DNA from: Neorhodopirellula pilleata
GTDB lineage: Bacteria > Planctomycetota > Planctomycetia > Pirellulales > Pirellulaceae
Length of the DNA stretch: 64,000 bases
Assembly: GCF_007859915.1 (NCBI RefSeq)
Contig: NZ_SJPM01000008.1
Coordinates: 96,188 to 160,187, forward strand
Direction of reading: 5' to 3'
Made by a program: the position numbers and the translations under genes. Positions 37,256 to 45,986 of this stretch are shown here, piece after piece (positions within the stretch are counted from its first letter, which is position 1; each line of letters begins with the position of its first letter). The notes beneath the pieces are model-generated. The model did no database searches, was not told the DNA's origin, and was given only the letters and a program-made list of their open reading frames with translations.

Positions 37256-37405
37256 GTTGATTTAATCGTAACCCGAAGCGTGAGCGAGGGATAATTGATA
37301 TTGACTCATCCCTCGCTTACGCGTCGGGTTACGATAAACCAATGCCACAGGCAAAATCGCAACTTCAAATCTCACGCTTCGGGTTACGATGCAAATTAAA
37401 TCAAC
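37256..37405. repeat. MITE-like palindromic element, family A, copy 2
   Basis: The ends are inverted: GTTGATTTAATCGTAACCCG... at 37256 and ...CGGGTTACGATGCAAATTAAATCAAC at 37405. Inside is a second palindrome with arms at 37267-37292 and 37308-37334. Bases 37268-37369 recur with only five mismatches at 39339-39440. It occupies much of the 377-base gap before the histidine-kinase gene; the remainder (37406-37620) has no gene. Confidence 0.85.
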
Positions 37406-37620
37406 AGCCCGCTTGCGTCCGGAGCTGGATCGGTTGCTGTTCGAGCCTTGTGCCAGCCTAGCGCCAACGCGCGTCCATCGACCGAAATTTCGTTTCAATC
37501 GCTACGGTTCACCAAGACCAACGAGCATGTTGATCGGTGGCGGGATTTCGTTTGAGTGACCGGCGGGGAATCAGTCGACCCTAATCAGGTTGTCTCCGGT
37601 TCGCTTCAGGTCGCCAGCTC

Positions 37621-39177
37621 ATGTTCTCTCCCGACGATATCAACTCCGCATCCAACCACAGCATACCGCAACCGACCGCGACGAAATTGATTCGTCCCTA
37701 CCGTGTGCGTCAGGCGGATGCGGCCGCAGCGTCGACGCAGACGTCGTCGACGAACTCAACCCGAATGGTTCGCCGCGTCGATCGAAACACGGTTCGAACC
37801 GTCCGAAACCTTTCAATGACAGCTGCGGACGGTCGGGTCGAAACGGCGATCCGATTGATTAGCGAAACCGCACACGACATGCGATCACCGTTGGCCAGCG
37901 TTACCGCTGCGATCGAGATGCTCGGCGAAGGCGTCTTCGGCGACCTCACGAACGAGCAAACCGAATGCTTGCACGCGGCACTACGCCAGTGTGGTTATCT
38001 CAACACGCTGGTCGGTGAAATGATGCACGCCGACGGATTGATCAACGGCATGACATCGCTCCGCCGCGTCGCTGTCGATCGTCGCCAGATTCAAACCATG
38101 GTGAAGGATGCGACCGCAGCAATTCTCGCAACCAAACGGATCGAACTTCTGTTCGACGGTGTCCATGAAAAGACTCCTCCTGTTTACGCCGACCCCGCCG
38201 TGTTGTGTCGTTTGCTTGTCAATTTGGTCGTTAACTCGGAACGAGCCAGTAGCGAAGACCGCCACATCCTGATCCGTGTTAAAGACGACATTGATGCGGG
38301 CGTTGCCCGATGGTCCGTCGTCGATTACGGACGTGGAATGTCGCCAGACCAATTGGCGGGATTACGAGCAGGTTTGCACACCGAGGGGACTCAGGGAACC
38401 GGACTGGGGCTGATGATTTGCCGACAGCTCGCCACCTTGCAGTTTTCCGATTTAACGGTTCGTTCGCGACAAGGAAGCGGCACAGATGTCACGTTCACAA
38501 CGCCGCTGGCGAACATCAATGCCATCGCGACCGCCTACGCGAAGTTCCGCGCCAGGGTCTTGGCGATGAACGAACCCGTTGTTGATCACAATCAGTCCGA
38601 TCAAGACACAACGCTGACTCGCGTGTCGAACTGGTCCGAAACGTCGCTCGGTTTCACCGGCAACGGCCCACAACGAATCTCGCGAGTGGCGATCGGGACG
38701 CTTTCGATTTCCCCAGAGGCATCGCTGGAAGAAACGGAGCGGTTTGATCAATGTTTGCAACGTCGCTTGGGACGATTCGAATTAACTTATCAAACGTCCC
38801 GTCGCGGATGGATTTGGGTATTCGACGCGGACCATCGAGGTATCGAAGACCGAATCAGTCAGATTTCCAGAGCCTTCGAATCGGAATTGCCACGATTGAA
38901 TTACGTCTGGGGTGAACCGTCGATCGCTCCGGTGCATCAACGTGGTTTACAGCGACTGTTGATCGACCGGATGACGAAACAATCGCTTTCCGCAGCGGTC
39001 AATGCTAACGGAGGTGCGGTCGACCAAGATTCCGTTCGTTTGGGAACGCAACCGATCACAACCACCCAAGTCGCATCGAGTCGTTTGGACGAAGAACTGC
39101 GACGACTTTCGGCCCGATTGCGAGGGCAATCAAAACAATTTCGTCATCAAGCGGCTAGCCTGCGACCACCCGCCTAG
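37621..39177 (+). CDS. Orphan soluble histidine kinase
   Basis: 518 residues, without signal peptide or membrane segment. The H-box is AHDMRSPLASVTAAIEML (His85). The N-box is LLVNLVVNSERAS (about 197-209), G1 is DYGRGMSP and G2 is GTQGTGLGL (about 257), so the catalytic core is complete. No sensor domain precedes the His; only about 75 disordered residues do. The C-terminal 220 residues (about 300-518) are unlike standard receiver or Hpt domains. They contain a beta-alpha stretch (RISRVAIGTLSIS...RGWIWVFDADHRG) and a Ser/Arg/Gln-rich end. No response regulator lies in the window. It is flanked on both sides by family A repeats. Confidence 0.85.
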   Translation: MFSPDDINSASNHSIPQPTATKLIRPYRVRQADAAAASTQTSSTNSTRMVRRVDRNTVRTVRNLSMTAADGRVETAIRLISETAHDMRSPLASVTAAIEMLGEGVFGDLTNEQTECLHAALRQCGYLNTLVGEMMHADGLINGMTSLRRVAVDRRQIQTMVKDATAAILATKRIELLFDGVHEKTPPVYADPAVLCRLLVNLVVNSERASSEDRHILIRVKDDIDAGVARWSVVDYGRGMSPDQLAGLRAGLHTEGTQGTGLGLMICRQLATLQFSDLTVRSRQGSGTDVTFTTPLANINAIATAYAKFRARVLAMNEPVVDHNQSDQDTTLTRVSNWSETSLGFTGNGPQRISRVAIGTLSISPEASLEETERFDQCLQRRLGRFELTYQTSRRGWIWVFDADHRGIEDRISQISRAFESELPRLNYVWGEPSIAPVHQRGLQRLLIDRMTKQSLSAAVNANGGAVDQDSVRLGTQPITTTQVASSRLDEELRRLSARLRGQSKQFRHQAASLRPPA

Positions 39178-39223
39178 GAACGACTCGAAAACAACTTCGG
39201 TATTTCAATCGAGCAAGAGATTC

Positions 39224-39545
39224 ATAACCCGAAGCGTCAGCGAGGGATACGCCGTTTAACCTTATCCCTCGCTGACCGGCGTGTTGATTTAGTTCTCATC
39301 GAAACCCGAAGCGTGAGTTTTGAAGTTGCGCTTTTTTCGTAACCCGCTGCGTAAGCGAGGGATAATTGATATTGACTCATCCCTCGCTTACGCTTCGGGT
39401 TACGATAAACCAATGCCACAGGCAAAAGCGCAACTTCAAAAAGCGTGAGCGTGGGATACTTAAAAGAGAATTAATGGCGATCAATCCCTCGCTGACGCAT
39501 CGGGTTACGATTAAACCAACACGCTGTGACGCGTCGGGTTACGAA
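39224..39545. repeat. Cluster of family A palindromic repeats, copy 3
   Basis: A compound array: arms at 39224-39247 and 39264-39275, a GTGTTGATTTAG end at 39281, a 102-base block at 39339-39440 shared with 37268-37369, then further arms at 39484-39511 and 39528-39543. It fills the 403-base gap between the histidine-kinase gene and the convergent DHDPS-family gene. No gene is present in the gap. Confidence 0.85.
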
Positions 39546-39580
39546 ATCAGGAGGTTATCTCTGAACAGTTCCTTTGTGCG

Positions 39581-40528
39581 TCAATGATTGGTTTCTTTCC
39601 AACTCGCATACCACGATTGGAACAATAACAACTGATCCATTGCATAGCGTTTTTGGGCATCGCTGAGCCGATCGTCGGCGTCGATCGGACGAGCTAGTTC
39701 CGGGTTGCCGGTCAATGAAGCGATCAGACGGTAATAAAGCGTCAGGTCTGGACCCTCGTCGAAGGTCGATAAAACCTTCAATGCTTCGTCGAGCTGTTGC
39801 GCTGCGACACGAGCGGACGGATCACCCGCCGCCGCACGTTTGCTCAGCGAGAGCAAATGCAAGACTTCCTTGGGCAAACAGTTGCCGATTCCGGTGATCG
39901 CTCCGACGGCACCACAGTGCACGACACCGTAGTACACCTGCGTGTCCACCCCAACAAGCAACATTCCGCCGTCGGGCGACGAAGTGATGTGCTCGGCCGC
40001 GTATCTCAACGATTCACTGCCACCGAACTCTTTGAAACCGACCAAGTTGGCGTGTCGGGCACGAAGATCAAAGTATAAATCAGCTTTCGTCTGATAACCG
40101 TAATACGGGCTGTTGTAGATCACCGCCGGCAAATCACCGCCAGCATCCAAGACTTTCGAGAAGTGAATCGCTTGGGCGGCCGATGAGATTCCACGTGAGA
40201 GTAACCTGGGGATCACCATCAACCCGGCCGCCCCGACACTCGCGGCATGGCTTGCGTGTTCGCATGCCGACGCTGTGTTGACCGCTCCGGTTCCGACGAC
40301 AACGGGGATCCCCGCTTCGACCAGAGCCGCGACGCCGCGTCGACGCTGATCGTCGGACAGCAACGGCCAGTCGCCCATCGATCCGCAATAAACGACCCCG
40401 CTCATTCCGGCTTGCATTAGCGATGACGCCTTCGCGACCAGCGCCGTTTCATCGACTTCCCCGCTCAAGGTCCATGGGGTCATGATCGCGGGAATGCAAC
40501 CGTGGAAAATGTCCGTGCTTAAAGTCAT
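39581..40528 (-). CDS. DHDPS-family lyase/deaminase, likely pyrroline-4-hydroxy-2-carboxylate deaminase
   Basis: 315 residues of the dihydrodipicolinate synthase / N-acetylneuraminate lyase TIM barrel. The Schiff-base Lys is in VGFKEFGG (Lys166) and the catalytic Tyr in AVIYNSPYYG (Tyr138). The N-terminal GCIPAIMTPW and GSMGDWPLL segments bind the carboxylate. In the trans-4-hydroxy-L-proline pathway a DHDPS-family enzyme deaminates delta-1-pyrroline-4-hydroxy-2-carboxylate to alpha-ketoglutarate semialdehyde. The neighbouring epimerase and FAD dehydrogenase support that role over lysine synthesis. It is the last gene of the operon, six bases after the dehydrogenase stop. Confidence 0.82.
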   Translation of the reverse strand: MTLSTDIFHGCIPAIMTPWTLSGEVDETALVAKASSLMQAGMSGVVYCGSMGDWPLLSDDQRRRGVAALVEAGIPVVVGTGAVNTASACEHASHAASVGAAGLMVIPRLLSRGISSAAQAIHFSKVLDAGGDLPAVIYNSPYYGYQTKADLYFDLRARHANLVGFKEFGGSESLRYAAEHITSSPDGGMLLVGVDTQVYYGVVHCGAVGAITGIGNCLPKEVLHLLSLSKRAAAGDPSARVAAQQLDEALKVLSTFDEGPDLTLYYRLIASLTGNPELARPIDADDRLSDAQKRYAMDQLLLFQSWYASWKETNH

Positions 40529-40534
40529 GAAGGC

Positions 40535-41839
40535 TTAGCTTTCGCGAGAGAAACGTTTCAGAGAAAAGGGAGCGGCGTCGATCGAAGTCGTCTCGCCACA
40601 GATTAATTCGGCGATCAATTTACCCGTTCCCGTGCCGGTCGATAACCCGATCATTCCGTTGCCCGAAGCCACATAAGTGTTGTCAACACGCGGCGAACGA
40701 CCGATGCAAGGTAAGTCGTCATGAACCATTGGTCGCCACCCGGTCCAAGTCGATATTGGCGTGTTCGGCAATCGATAGCGAAGATAGGTTTGAGCGTCGT
40801 CGCGGATCATCTTGATTCGGTCGGCGTCCAATCGTCGATCATATCCCGCCAATTGCATGGTCGATCCGACGCGAAATTGATCCCCGAGCGGTGTTACGGC
40901 GACGTGACTGTCTTCGAAAATGATGGGAGTTCTCGGAGGTGGAGACTGTTCAGGTCCGTGTTCTGTTTGGGAAGCGTCGATCTGATACGTCATCGAATAT
41001 CCTTTGCCCGGAACGATCGGGATTTGACAACCGAGCGGTTTGGCGAAAAACGGTGATTCCGCTCCGGTGGCCAAGACGAAAACATCCGATCGGATCCGAC
41101 CCTGGCTCGTTTCGATCGCACGCAATCGACCACGTTCGACATCCAAGCACCGGACCTCGGTTGATTCGCGAATCGTCACACCCGACTGGACTAGTTTTTC
41201 TTTGAGACCGCTCATTAACTGAGATGGGTTCAAGTGCGAATCGCCCGAAAAATGCCACCCTCCGGCCAAGCCTTCGATCAAGCCGGGTTCAAATTCGGCG
41301 AGCTGGCTCGAATCGTACCGATCCGGACGGATCCCGTATTCGGACTGCAAATGATCGGCGACTTGTTCGAACGCATCAAACGAGCGTTGACCGCGATGAA
41401 CGGTCATCAAACCGGCGTCTTGCCATTGGCACTCGATCGGCGAATGTCGCAAAAAGTCGCGGTAGGCATCCATCGACAGTTTCAGCAAATCATGACGCGC
41501 TGCGGCGGCGTGAGTTTGATGCGACGACGTGCAGTTCCAAAAAAAGCGATACAGCCAACGCCACAACACCGGGTCCAAACGCAACGGAATCGAGAGGGCT
41601 CCTTTGCGACTCAATAGCTGCGGCAACGAATGCAACACCGCGCCGGGTTGGCATAGCGGCATCACGTGACTCGGACACACATAACCACAATTACCAGTCG
41701 ATGCTCCCGAGCCGATCGAATCGCGTTCGACGATCGTCACCGTGCAACCACGCTGATTCAAATAATGAGCGGCCCAGCATCCGATCACACCGCCGCCGAT
41801 AACCGTTACGTCAGGCCGATAAGAATTGGATTCGTTCAT
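40535..41839 (-). CDS. FAD-dependent D-amino-acid (D-hydroxyproline) dehydrogenase
   Basis: 434 residues of the DadA/DAO family. The N-terminal FAD-binding motif is VTVIGGGVIGCWAAHYLNQ, followed by GSGASTGNCGYV, typical of DadA. The C-terminal FAD loop is YVASGNGMIGLSTGTGTGKL. It should oxidise cis-4-hydroxy-D-proline (or D-proline) to the pyrroline, passing electrons to the respiratory chain. Between the epimerase and the DHDPS-family gene this is the expected second step of hydroxyproline breakdown. Gaps to its neighbours are 11 and 6 bases. A general D-amino-acid role cannot be excluded. Confidence 0.85.
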   Translation of the reverse strand: MNESNSYRPDVTVIGGGVIGCWAAHYLNQRGCTVTIVERDSIGSGASTGNCGYVCPSHVMPLCQPGAVLHSLPQLLSRKGALSIPLRLDPVLWRWLYRFFWNCTSSHQTHAAAARHDLLKLSMDAYRDFLRHSPIECQWQDAGLMTVHRGQRSFDAFEQVADHLQSEYGIRPDRYDSSQLAEFEPGLIEGLAGGWHFSGDSHLNPSQLMSGLKEKLVQSGVTIRESTEVRCLDVERGRLRAIETSQGRIRSDVFVLATGAESPFFAKPLGCQIPIVPGKGYSMTYQIDASQTEHGPEQSPPPRTPIIFEDSHVAVTPLGDQFRVGSTMQLAGYDRRLDADRIKMIRDDAQTYLRYRLPNTPISTWTGWRPMVHDDLPCIGRSPRVDNTYVASGNGMIGLSTGTGTGKLIAELICGETTSIDAAPFSLKRFSRES

Positions 41840-41850
41840 CGACTGTCTTC

Positions 41851-42840
41851 CTAGTGCTGGATGCCGAATCGAAACGGGTCATCGTTATCGAAGACGCATT
41901 TCGTTTCTCCGTTGACGAAAGCGCGGCCGGTGACGGTTACCTTAGTTTGGCCATCGAGGATGCGGTATGTTGCGGAAAATCGACTGCCGATAACGGACTC
42001 TTGAATCCATGCGTCGCCGGGTGCCAAGTCTCCGTCGTCGACCAAGCAAGCGACTTTGGCAGACGTGCCGGTGCCACACGGCGAGCGGTCATAGTGTCCG
42101 CCGGGACACAACACAAACGTCTTGCCGCCGCTCGGTTCGTCTTTCAACGGTTGGCACAACTCGATATGGTCGATCTCCGCGCCGTCGGCGCCGGTGATTC
42201 CATCTCGTTGTAACGCCGATTTGATGGCGAGACTGTATCGCATCAGCATCGCCAATTCGTCCTGACGGACCGCTTCCACTTTGACGAGGAAGAACCAATT
42301 ACCGCCGTATGCGATGTCGCCCACGATTTCGCGTGAAATGGATTCACCACTCGCCGAGTCACTCGCGGGTAAATCAATGCGGATGGGGACGTTCTTGCGA
42401 TCCCGGTAGCTCGGAACGTTCTCGAACGAGACCCGATGATCATCGTGCAGCGTCGCGACAATCAAGCCCGCCGGAGTCGCAAAACGGTGCTCTCCGGGCA
42501 ACAGATCGCCGCGGTACCGCATCGCCTCGACCACCCCAATCAGTCCGTGACCGCACATGCCGAGGTAGCCCGTGTTGTTGAAAAACACGATCGACGCTTT
42601 CACGTTGTGACCGTTCGTATCGTCCGACTCGATCATCGTCACCCAGGCTCCGACCATCGATTCACTGCCGCGCGGCTCCAACAAAACCGAACGTCGAATC
42701 CAATCGGCATCGTCGCGCAAGCGGCGTCGCATTTCATCGGCGTCGTTGCCCGCAACCTCGGGCAAAATCGTCCCGTCGTTGAATACAACACGGGTCGGTT
42801 CGCCACCGGTGTGGGTGTCAATCAAGGAGATCGGTTTCAT
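41851..42840 (-). CDS. 4-Hydroxyproline 2-epimerase (proline racemase family)
   Basis: 329 residues. Both catalytic cysteines are present: Cys96 in GMCGHG and Cys255 in SPCGTGTSA. This marks a racemase/epimerase rather than the Cys/Thr trans-3-hydroxyproline dehydratase. His98 and Asp251 fit the hydroxyproline epimerase pattern. It converts trans-4-hydroxy-L-proline to cis-4-hydroxy-D-proline in the cytoplasm. ATG 42840 overlaps the upstream peptidase stop (ATGA), tying peptide hydrolysis to imino-acid use. The operon order peptidase-epimerase-dehydrogenase-deaminase matches the pathway order. Confidence 0.9.
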   Translation of the reverse strand: MKPISLIDTHTGGEPTRVVFNDGTILPEVAGNDADEMRRRLRDDADWIRRSVLLEPRGSESMVGAWVTMIESDDTNGHNVKASIVFFNNTGYLGMCGHGLIGVVEAMRYRGDLLPGEHRFATPAGLIVATLHDDHRVSFENVPSYRDRKNVPIRIDLPASDSASGESISREIVGDIAYGGNWFFLVKVEAVRQDELAMLMRYSLAIKSALQRDGITGADGAEIDHIELCQPLKDEPSGGKTFVLCPGGHYDRSPCGTGTSAKVACLVDDGDLAPGDAWIQESVIGSRFSATYRILDGQTKVTVTGRAFVNGETKCVFDNDDPFRFGIQH

Positions 42841-45101
42841 GGGCGGAGTTTTTCAACGAAGAAAGATCTGGTTTTCTGGCGACCGTACGACCCACCGTCG
42901 CTATGACCGAGTCCGGGAATCATTAGGAAATCAAAGTTTTTGTCGGCTTCGATGAGCGCATCTACTAAACGCAAAGTCGATTCAGGAGGCACATTGGAAT
43001 CAAGTTCCCCGACCAATAGCAATAGGTCACCCTGCAAACGATGCGCGTTGTCGATATTGCTCGACGCGGCGTAATGATCGCCAACCGGATACCCCATCCA
43101 TTGCTCGTTCCAGGACGCTTTGTCCATCCGGTTATCGTGGCAACCACACGACGCCATTGCCGCCTTGTAGAAATCGCCGTGGAACAACAACGCACCGCAG
43201 GCATTTTGGCCACCGGCGGAGGTTCCGTAAATTCCCACCCGGTCCAGGTCCATTGCCGGATGTTCTTTCGCCGCCGCCTTCATCCAAGCGATCCGGTCGG
43301 GAAATCCGGCGTCCTTGAGGTTATGCCAACAAACATCGTGGAACGCTTTGGATCGATTTGCCGTGCCCATGCCGTCGATTTGCACAACGATGAACCCGAG
43401 CGAGGTCAATTCCGCGTGCCACTCCGTTGACCGATATCCTTTTGGAACATGTGAATCGTGCGGCCCCGCGTAAATCGCTTCGATGACCGGATAACGTTGG
43501 TCTGATGTCGGGTCGTATTGATCGGGAAAACAAATGTGTCCCCAGATGTCCGTTTCGCCGTCGCGTCCGGCAGCGCTGAAAACCGTCGGCAGTCGATGTT
43601 TCGTATCGTCGTCACCAAGTCGCGCGGCGGTTGCCAACGTAGCGATCCACTTTCCGTCCGACGTGCGCACCAGGGCATGAACCGGAGGAGCGTCGACCCG
43701 ACTATGCGTCGTCACGACGTATTGCCGGTCCGGCGAAAACTGTCCTTCGTGATCGCCGTTGGCATGAGTCAATACGGTCAAGTCATTGCCATCGAATCCG
43801 ACCCGAATCAAATGACGATGATACGGATCCTGATCGTCATGAAACTCTCCGACGACCAAATCCAGCGATCGGTTTGCTTCGTCGACGTGCAAGATTTCAC
43901 GGACCAAGTAATCACCATTGGTAATCGCGCGGGCGGGCTGTTCGCCACTCAGGTCGATCCACTCCAGATGACGCCAGCCACTTGATTCGGTCGCGTGGAT
44001 GACCGCGTCGAACTCGTTGAGATAGGTTACTTTTCGCATCGTGGGGCCGTGACTGGTCCAGATGAACGTGCTGGAGGTTTCGTCGATCGGCGTGTGGATC
44101 GAATTGTCGAGCGGGTTGATTACGAACAGTCGAAACCGCTGGTGACCGCGATCCACTTTTTCGACGATCAACTCATGACCACGGCGCCATCTTGTCTGCG
44201 GTCTGCCGAAATCGATTACCGGCATCTCGGTCGATAGAACTTCGCCGGTTTCCCCATCGCACGCGATCAATTCGTATTGATCCAGACGGTCGCCCGGTAG
44301 CGGATAAACTTGCGAATGCAACCGAGCACGACCGCCTTGATCAGGAGACGATTCGATCCGATGAACTTCCTTGTTATCACCGGGGGTGAATTTCCAAGCG
44401 ACGAACACCTTGTTGTCAGGCGAGTACTCGGGATATCGCAGTTCGACACCTTGATCGAGCATCGACTTGATTGCGGCGATGTCGCGCCAACGCTCATCGG
44501 TCGGTGTCGGACGCCGCCGCGGTGGCTTCTTATTGGAACGACGATCGAACTTCTCATCGATGTTTACCTGGGAAGATATGCCTACGCCGATGATCGTCCC
44601 ATAAAACGCGTCCTGATCTCCGATGATGCGCCATGCATGACCCACATAAGTATGTTGACGGTGCGTTTGTCCCGGATCGATGGCACCGTAGGAATGTTGG
44701 CCGCCATTGGCATCGATCCAAAACAGTCGAACGGTTTCATCGGTCTGGTTGGTTAACACGATTTCGGTTTCGGTGTCCGATGCCCGTGACGAGCGGACAT
44801 CGTATCGGTCGCTCAATAAAACGCTGCTTTGCGTCGATTGATCGGCCCCTTTGGGATCACGTACCGTCAAGGATCCCGCCACCACGTCGACATCGACAAT
44901 TTCAGTTTGAATCTCATCTGTCGACCGATCGATGACTTGTCGCGTGAACCAAAAATGATTCGCATCATCCCAATGCGGGTCGATCATTTGATTGATCGTG
45001 ACAGAGCGTTTCGGCGTTTCCGCAAGAGCAGAGCCCATGGCAGCCATGAGAGGGAATAGAAATGATAAAAGGTGAATGGGGTTACGTGGGGCTAGAAACA
45101 T
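42837..45101 (-). CDS. Exported S9-family (prolyl oligopeptidase/DPPIV-type) peptidase
   Basis: 754 residues from ATG 45101 (TTG 45113 is the longest option). A signal peptide (LLSFLFPLMAAMGSALA) is followed by a beta-propeller of roughly 500 residues and an alpha/beta-hydrolase domain. The nucleophile lies in GIYGTSAGGQNA (Ser near 628), the acid in LVGELDSNVPP and the base in GLGHSDGG. S9 enzymes cleave Pro-containing oligopeptides, usually after Pro or X-Pro. As the lead gene of the hydroxyproline unit it probably releases Pro/Hyp di- or oligopeptides in the periplasm, for example from collagen-like material. Substrate is inferred. Confidence 0.85.
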   Translation of the reverse strand: MFLAPRNPIHLLSFLFPLMAAMGSALAETPKRSVTINQMIDPHWDDANHFWFTRQVIDRSTDEIQTEIVDVDVVAGSLTVRDPKGADQSTQSSVLLSDRYDVRSSRASDTETEIVLTNQTDETVRLFWIDANGGQHSYGAIDPGQTHRQHTYVGHAWRIIGDQDAFYGTIIGVGISSQVNIDEKFDRRSNKKPPRRRPTPTDERWRDIAAIKSMLDQGVELRYPEYSPDNKVFVAWKFTPGDNKEVHRIESSPDQGGRARLHSQVYPLPGDRLDQYELIACDGETGEVLSTEMPVIDFGRPQTRWRRGHELIVEKVDRGHQRFRLFVINPLDNSIHTPIDETSSTFIWTSHGPTMRKVTYLNEFDAVIHATESSGWRHLEWIDLSGEQPARAITNGDYLVREILHVDEANRSLDLVVGEFHDDQDPYHRHLIRVGFDGNDLTVLTHANGDHEGQFSPDRQYVVTTHSRVDAPPVHALVRTSDGKWIATLATAARLGDDDTKHRLPTVFSAAGRDGETDIWGHICFPDQYDPTSDQRYPVIEAIYAGPHDSHVPKGYRSTEWHAELTSLGFIVVQIDGMGTANRSKAFHDVCWHNLKDAGFPDRIAWMKAAAKEHPAMDLDRVGIYGTSAGGQNACGALLFHGDFYKAAMASCGCHDNRMDKASWNEQWMGYPVGDHYAASSNIDNAHRLQGDLLLLVGELDSNVPPESTLRLVDALIEADKNFDFLMIPGLGHSDGGSYGRQKTRSFFVEKLRP

Positions 45102-45140
45102 GATGAAAGTCAAAGGTTGAAATGTCTTGCCAGATAATGC

Positions 45141-45986
45141 TCAATCGGCTTGCTCGGCTGAGTTTATCGGATTCGGCGTGGGACCCAAGACGGTGTATTC
45201 GAAACGGCTCTCAGGTGTGTCCGCTCGCAGGCGCTCGAGCGTGGACGGGATCGCGTCGATCAACGGTTGGTAAACTCCAGCGACGCTTTGTGGATCGAAC
45301 GAGACCAGCAAAACGACCAATCCTTTTGGCTGAGGAAATTGTTTGTAGGCCGCGAACAATCGATCAGCGACTTCGGTGGTGCGGTCGGTTTGGGTCTTGG
45401 ATTCTAGTCGAAAGGATGCTTCTTGCTGGCCGGCCTGGATTCGGATTCGTCGAGTCTCGTCGGCGTGGACTGTCCAGATTTCAGCCCGTTTGAGCAGTTC
45501 GGCATGGCCGATCAGGAACCGAATCACCGCATCGGGCGAGCTATCGGCCAGTGCGGCGGCGCTTCGAATCGCTTGCTCGACGGGGTATTCGTCGGTTGCA
45601 TCATCAAGCGGGGTGGTACGGGTGATCGCCGACTCGTCGATCTCGAAGTACTCGGTAATCATGTCCATCGCGACCTGCATTTCCGAGGCTTGAACGCGGG
45701 CTTGTTCGATCGCGTCGTCGCGTGAAGCCCGAGCCTGATCGCGTTGTCGTTCCAGCTCCGCTTGACGCTGCCTGACGGCCTGTTGAATTCCCGCTAACTC
45801 GGATCGCTCCCGGGCAATTTGCAACGTTAGTTTTTCCCGCTCGCTCTGTAATTCGAGGGTCTGTTGCTGAGCCGTTTCACGTACGTCGAGGAACTGCGCG
45901 AACACGATGATCAGCAATAAATCCATCAGCGGCGTTAATTGAAATCGGACTCGCCGCGACGCCCACGTTTCGGACAATCGCATCAT
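45141..45986 (-). CDS. ExbD/TolR-like protein with long coiled coil
   Basis: 281 residues. The N-terminal FQLTPLMDLLLIIVFAQFLD segment is the ExbD/TolR signature: one membrane helix with the proton-relay Asp. It is followed by a long Gln/Glu/Arg coiled coil (about 40-110) and an alpha-beta C-terminal domain (about 160-270, WTVHADETRRIRIQAGQQ, FAAYKQFPQPKGLVVLLV). ExbD/TolR is normally about 140 residues, so the coiled coil is an extension. ATG 45986 overlaps the stop of the TolQ-like gene. Together they should form a proton-driven motor in the inner membrane. Confidence 0.75.
   Translation of the reverse strand: MMRLSETWASRRVRFQLTPLMDLLLIIVFAQFLDVRETAQQQTLELQSEREKLTLQIARERSELAGIQQAVRQRQAELERQRDQARASRDDAIEQARVQASEMQVAMDMITEYFEIDESAITRTTPLDDATDEYPVEQAIRSAAALADSSPDAVIRFLIGHAELLKRAEIWTVHADETRRIRIQAGQQEASFRLESKTQTDRTTEVADRLFAAYKQFPQPKGLVVLLVSFDPQSVAGVYQPLIDAIPSTLERLRADTPESRFEYTVLGPTPNPINSAEQAD

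Noticed and set aside
37537..37619. A tRNA-like stretch before the histidine-kinase gene (GGTGGCG ... CGCCAGC ends, a TCCGGTTCG-like T-arm and a loop with T at position 33).
   Set aside because: The D-arm is unrecognisable, the T-stem has two mismatches, the invariant A58 is a C and the anticodon would be AAT. At most it is a degraded remnant.
39581..40528. Lysine-biosynthetic dapA.
   Set aside because: The operon context is hydroxyproline catabolism, with no lysine genes nearby.
41851..42840. trans-3-Hydroxy-L-proline dehydratase as the identity of the proline-racemase-family protein.
   Set aside because: Both catalytic positions are Cys (96 and 255); the dehydratase has Thr at the second.
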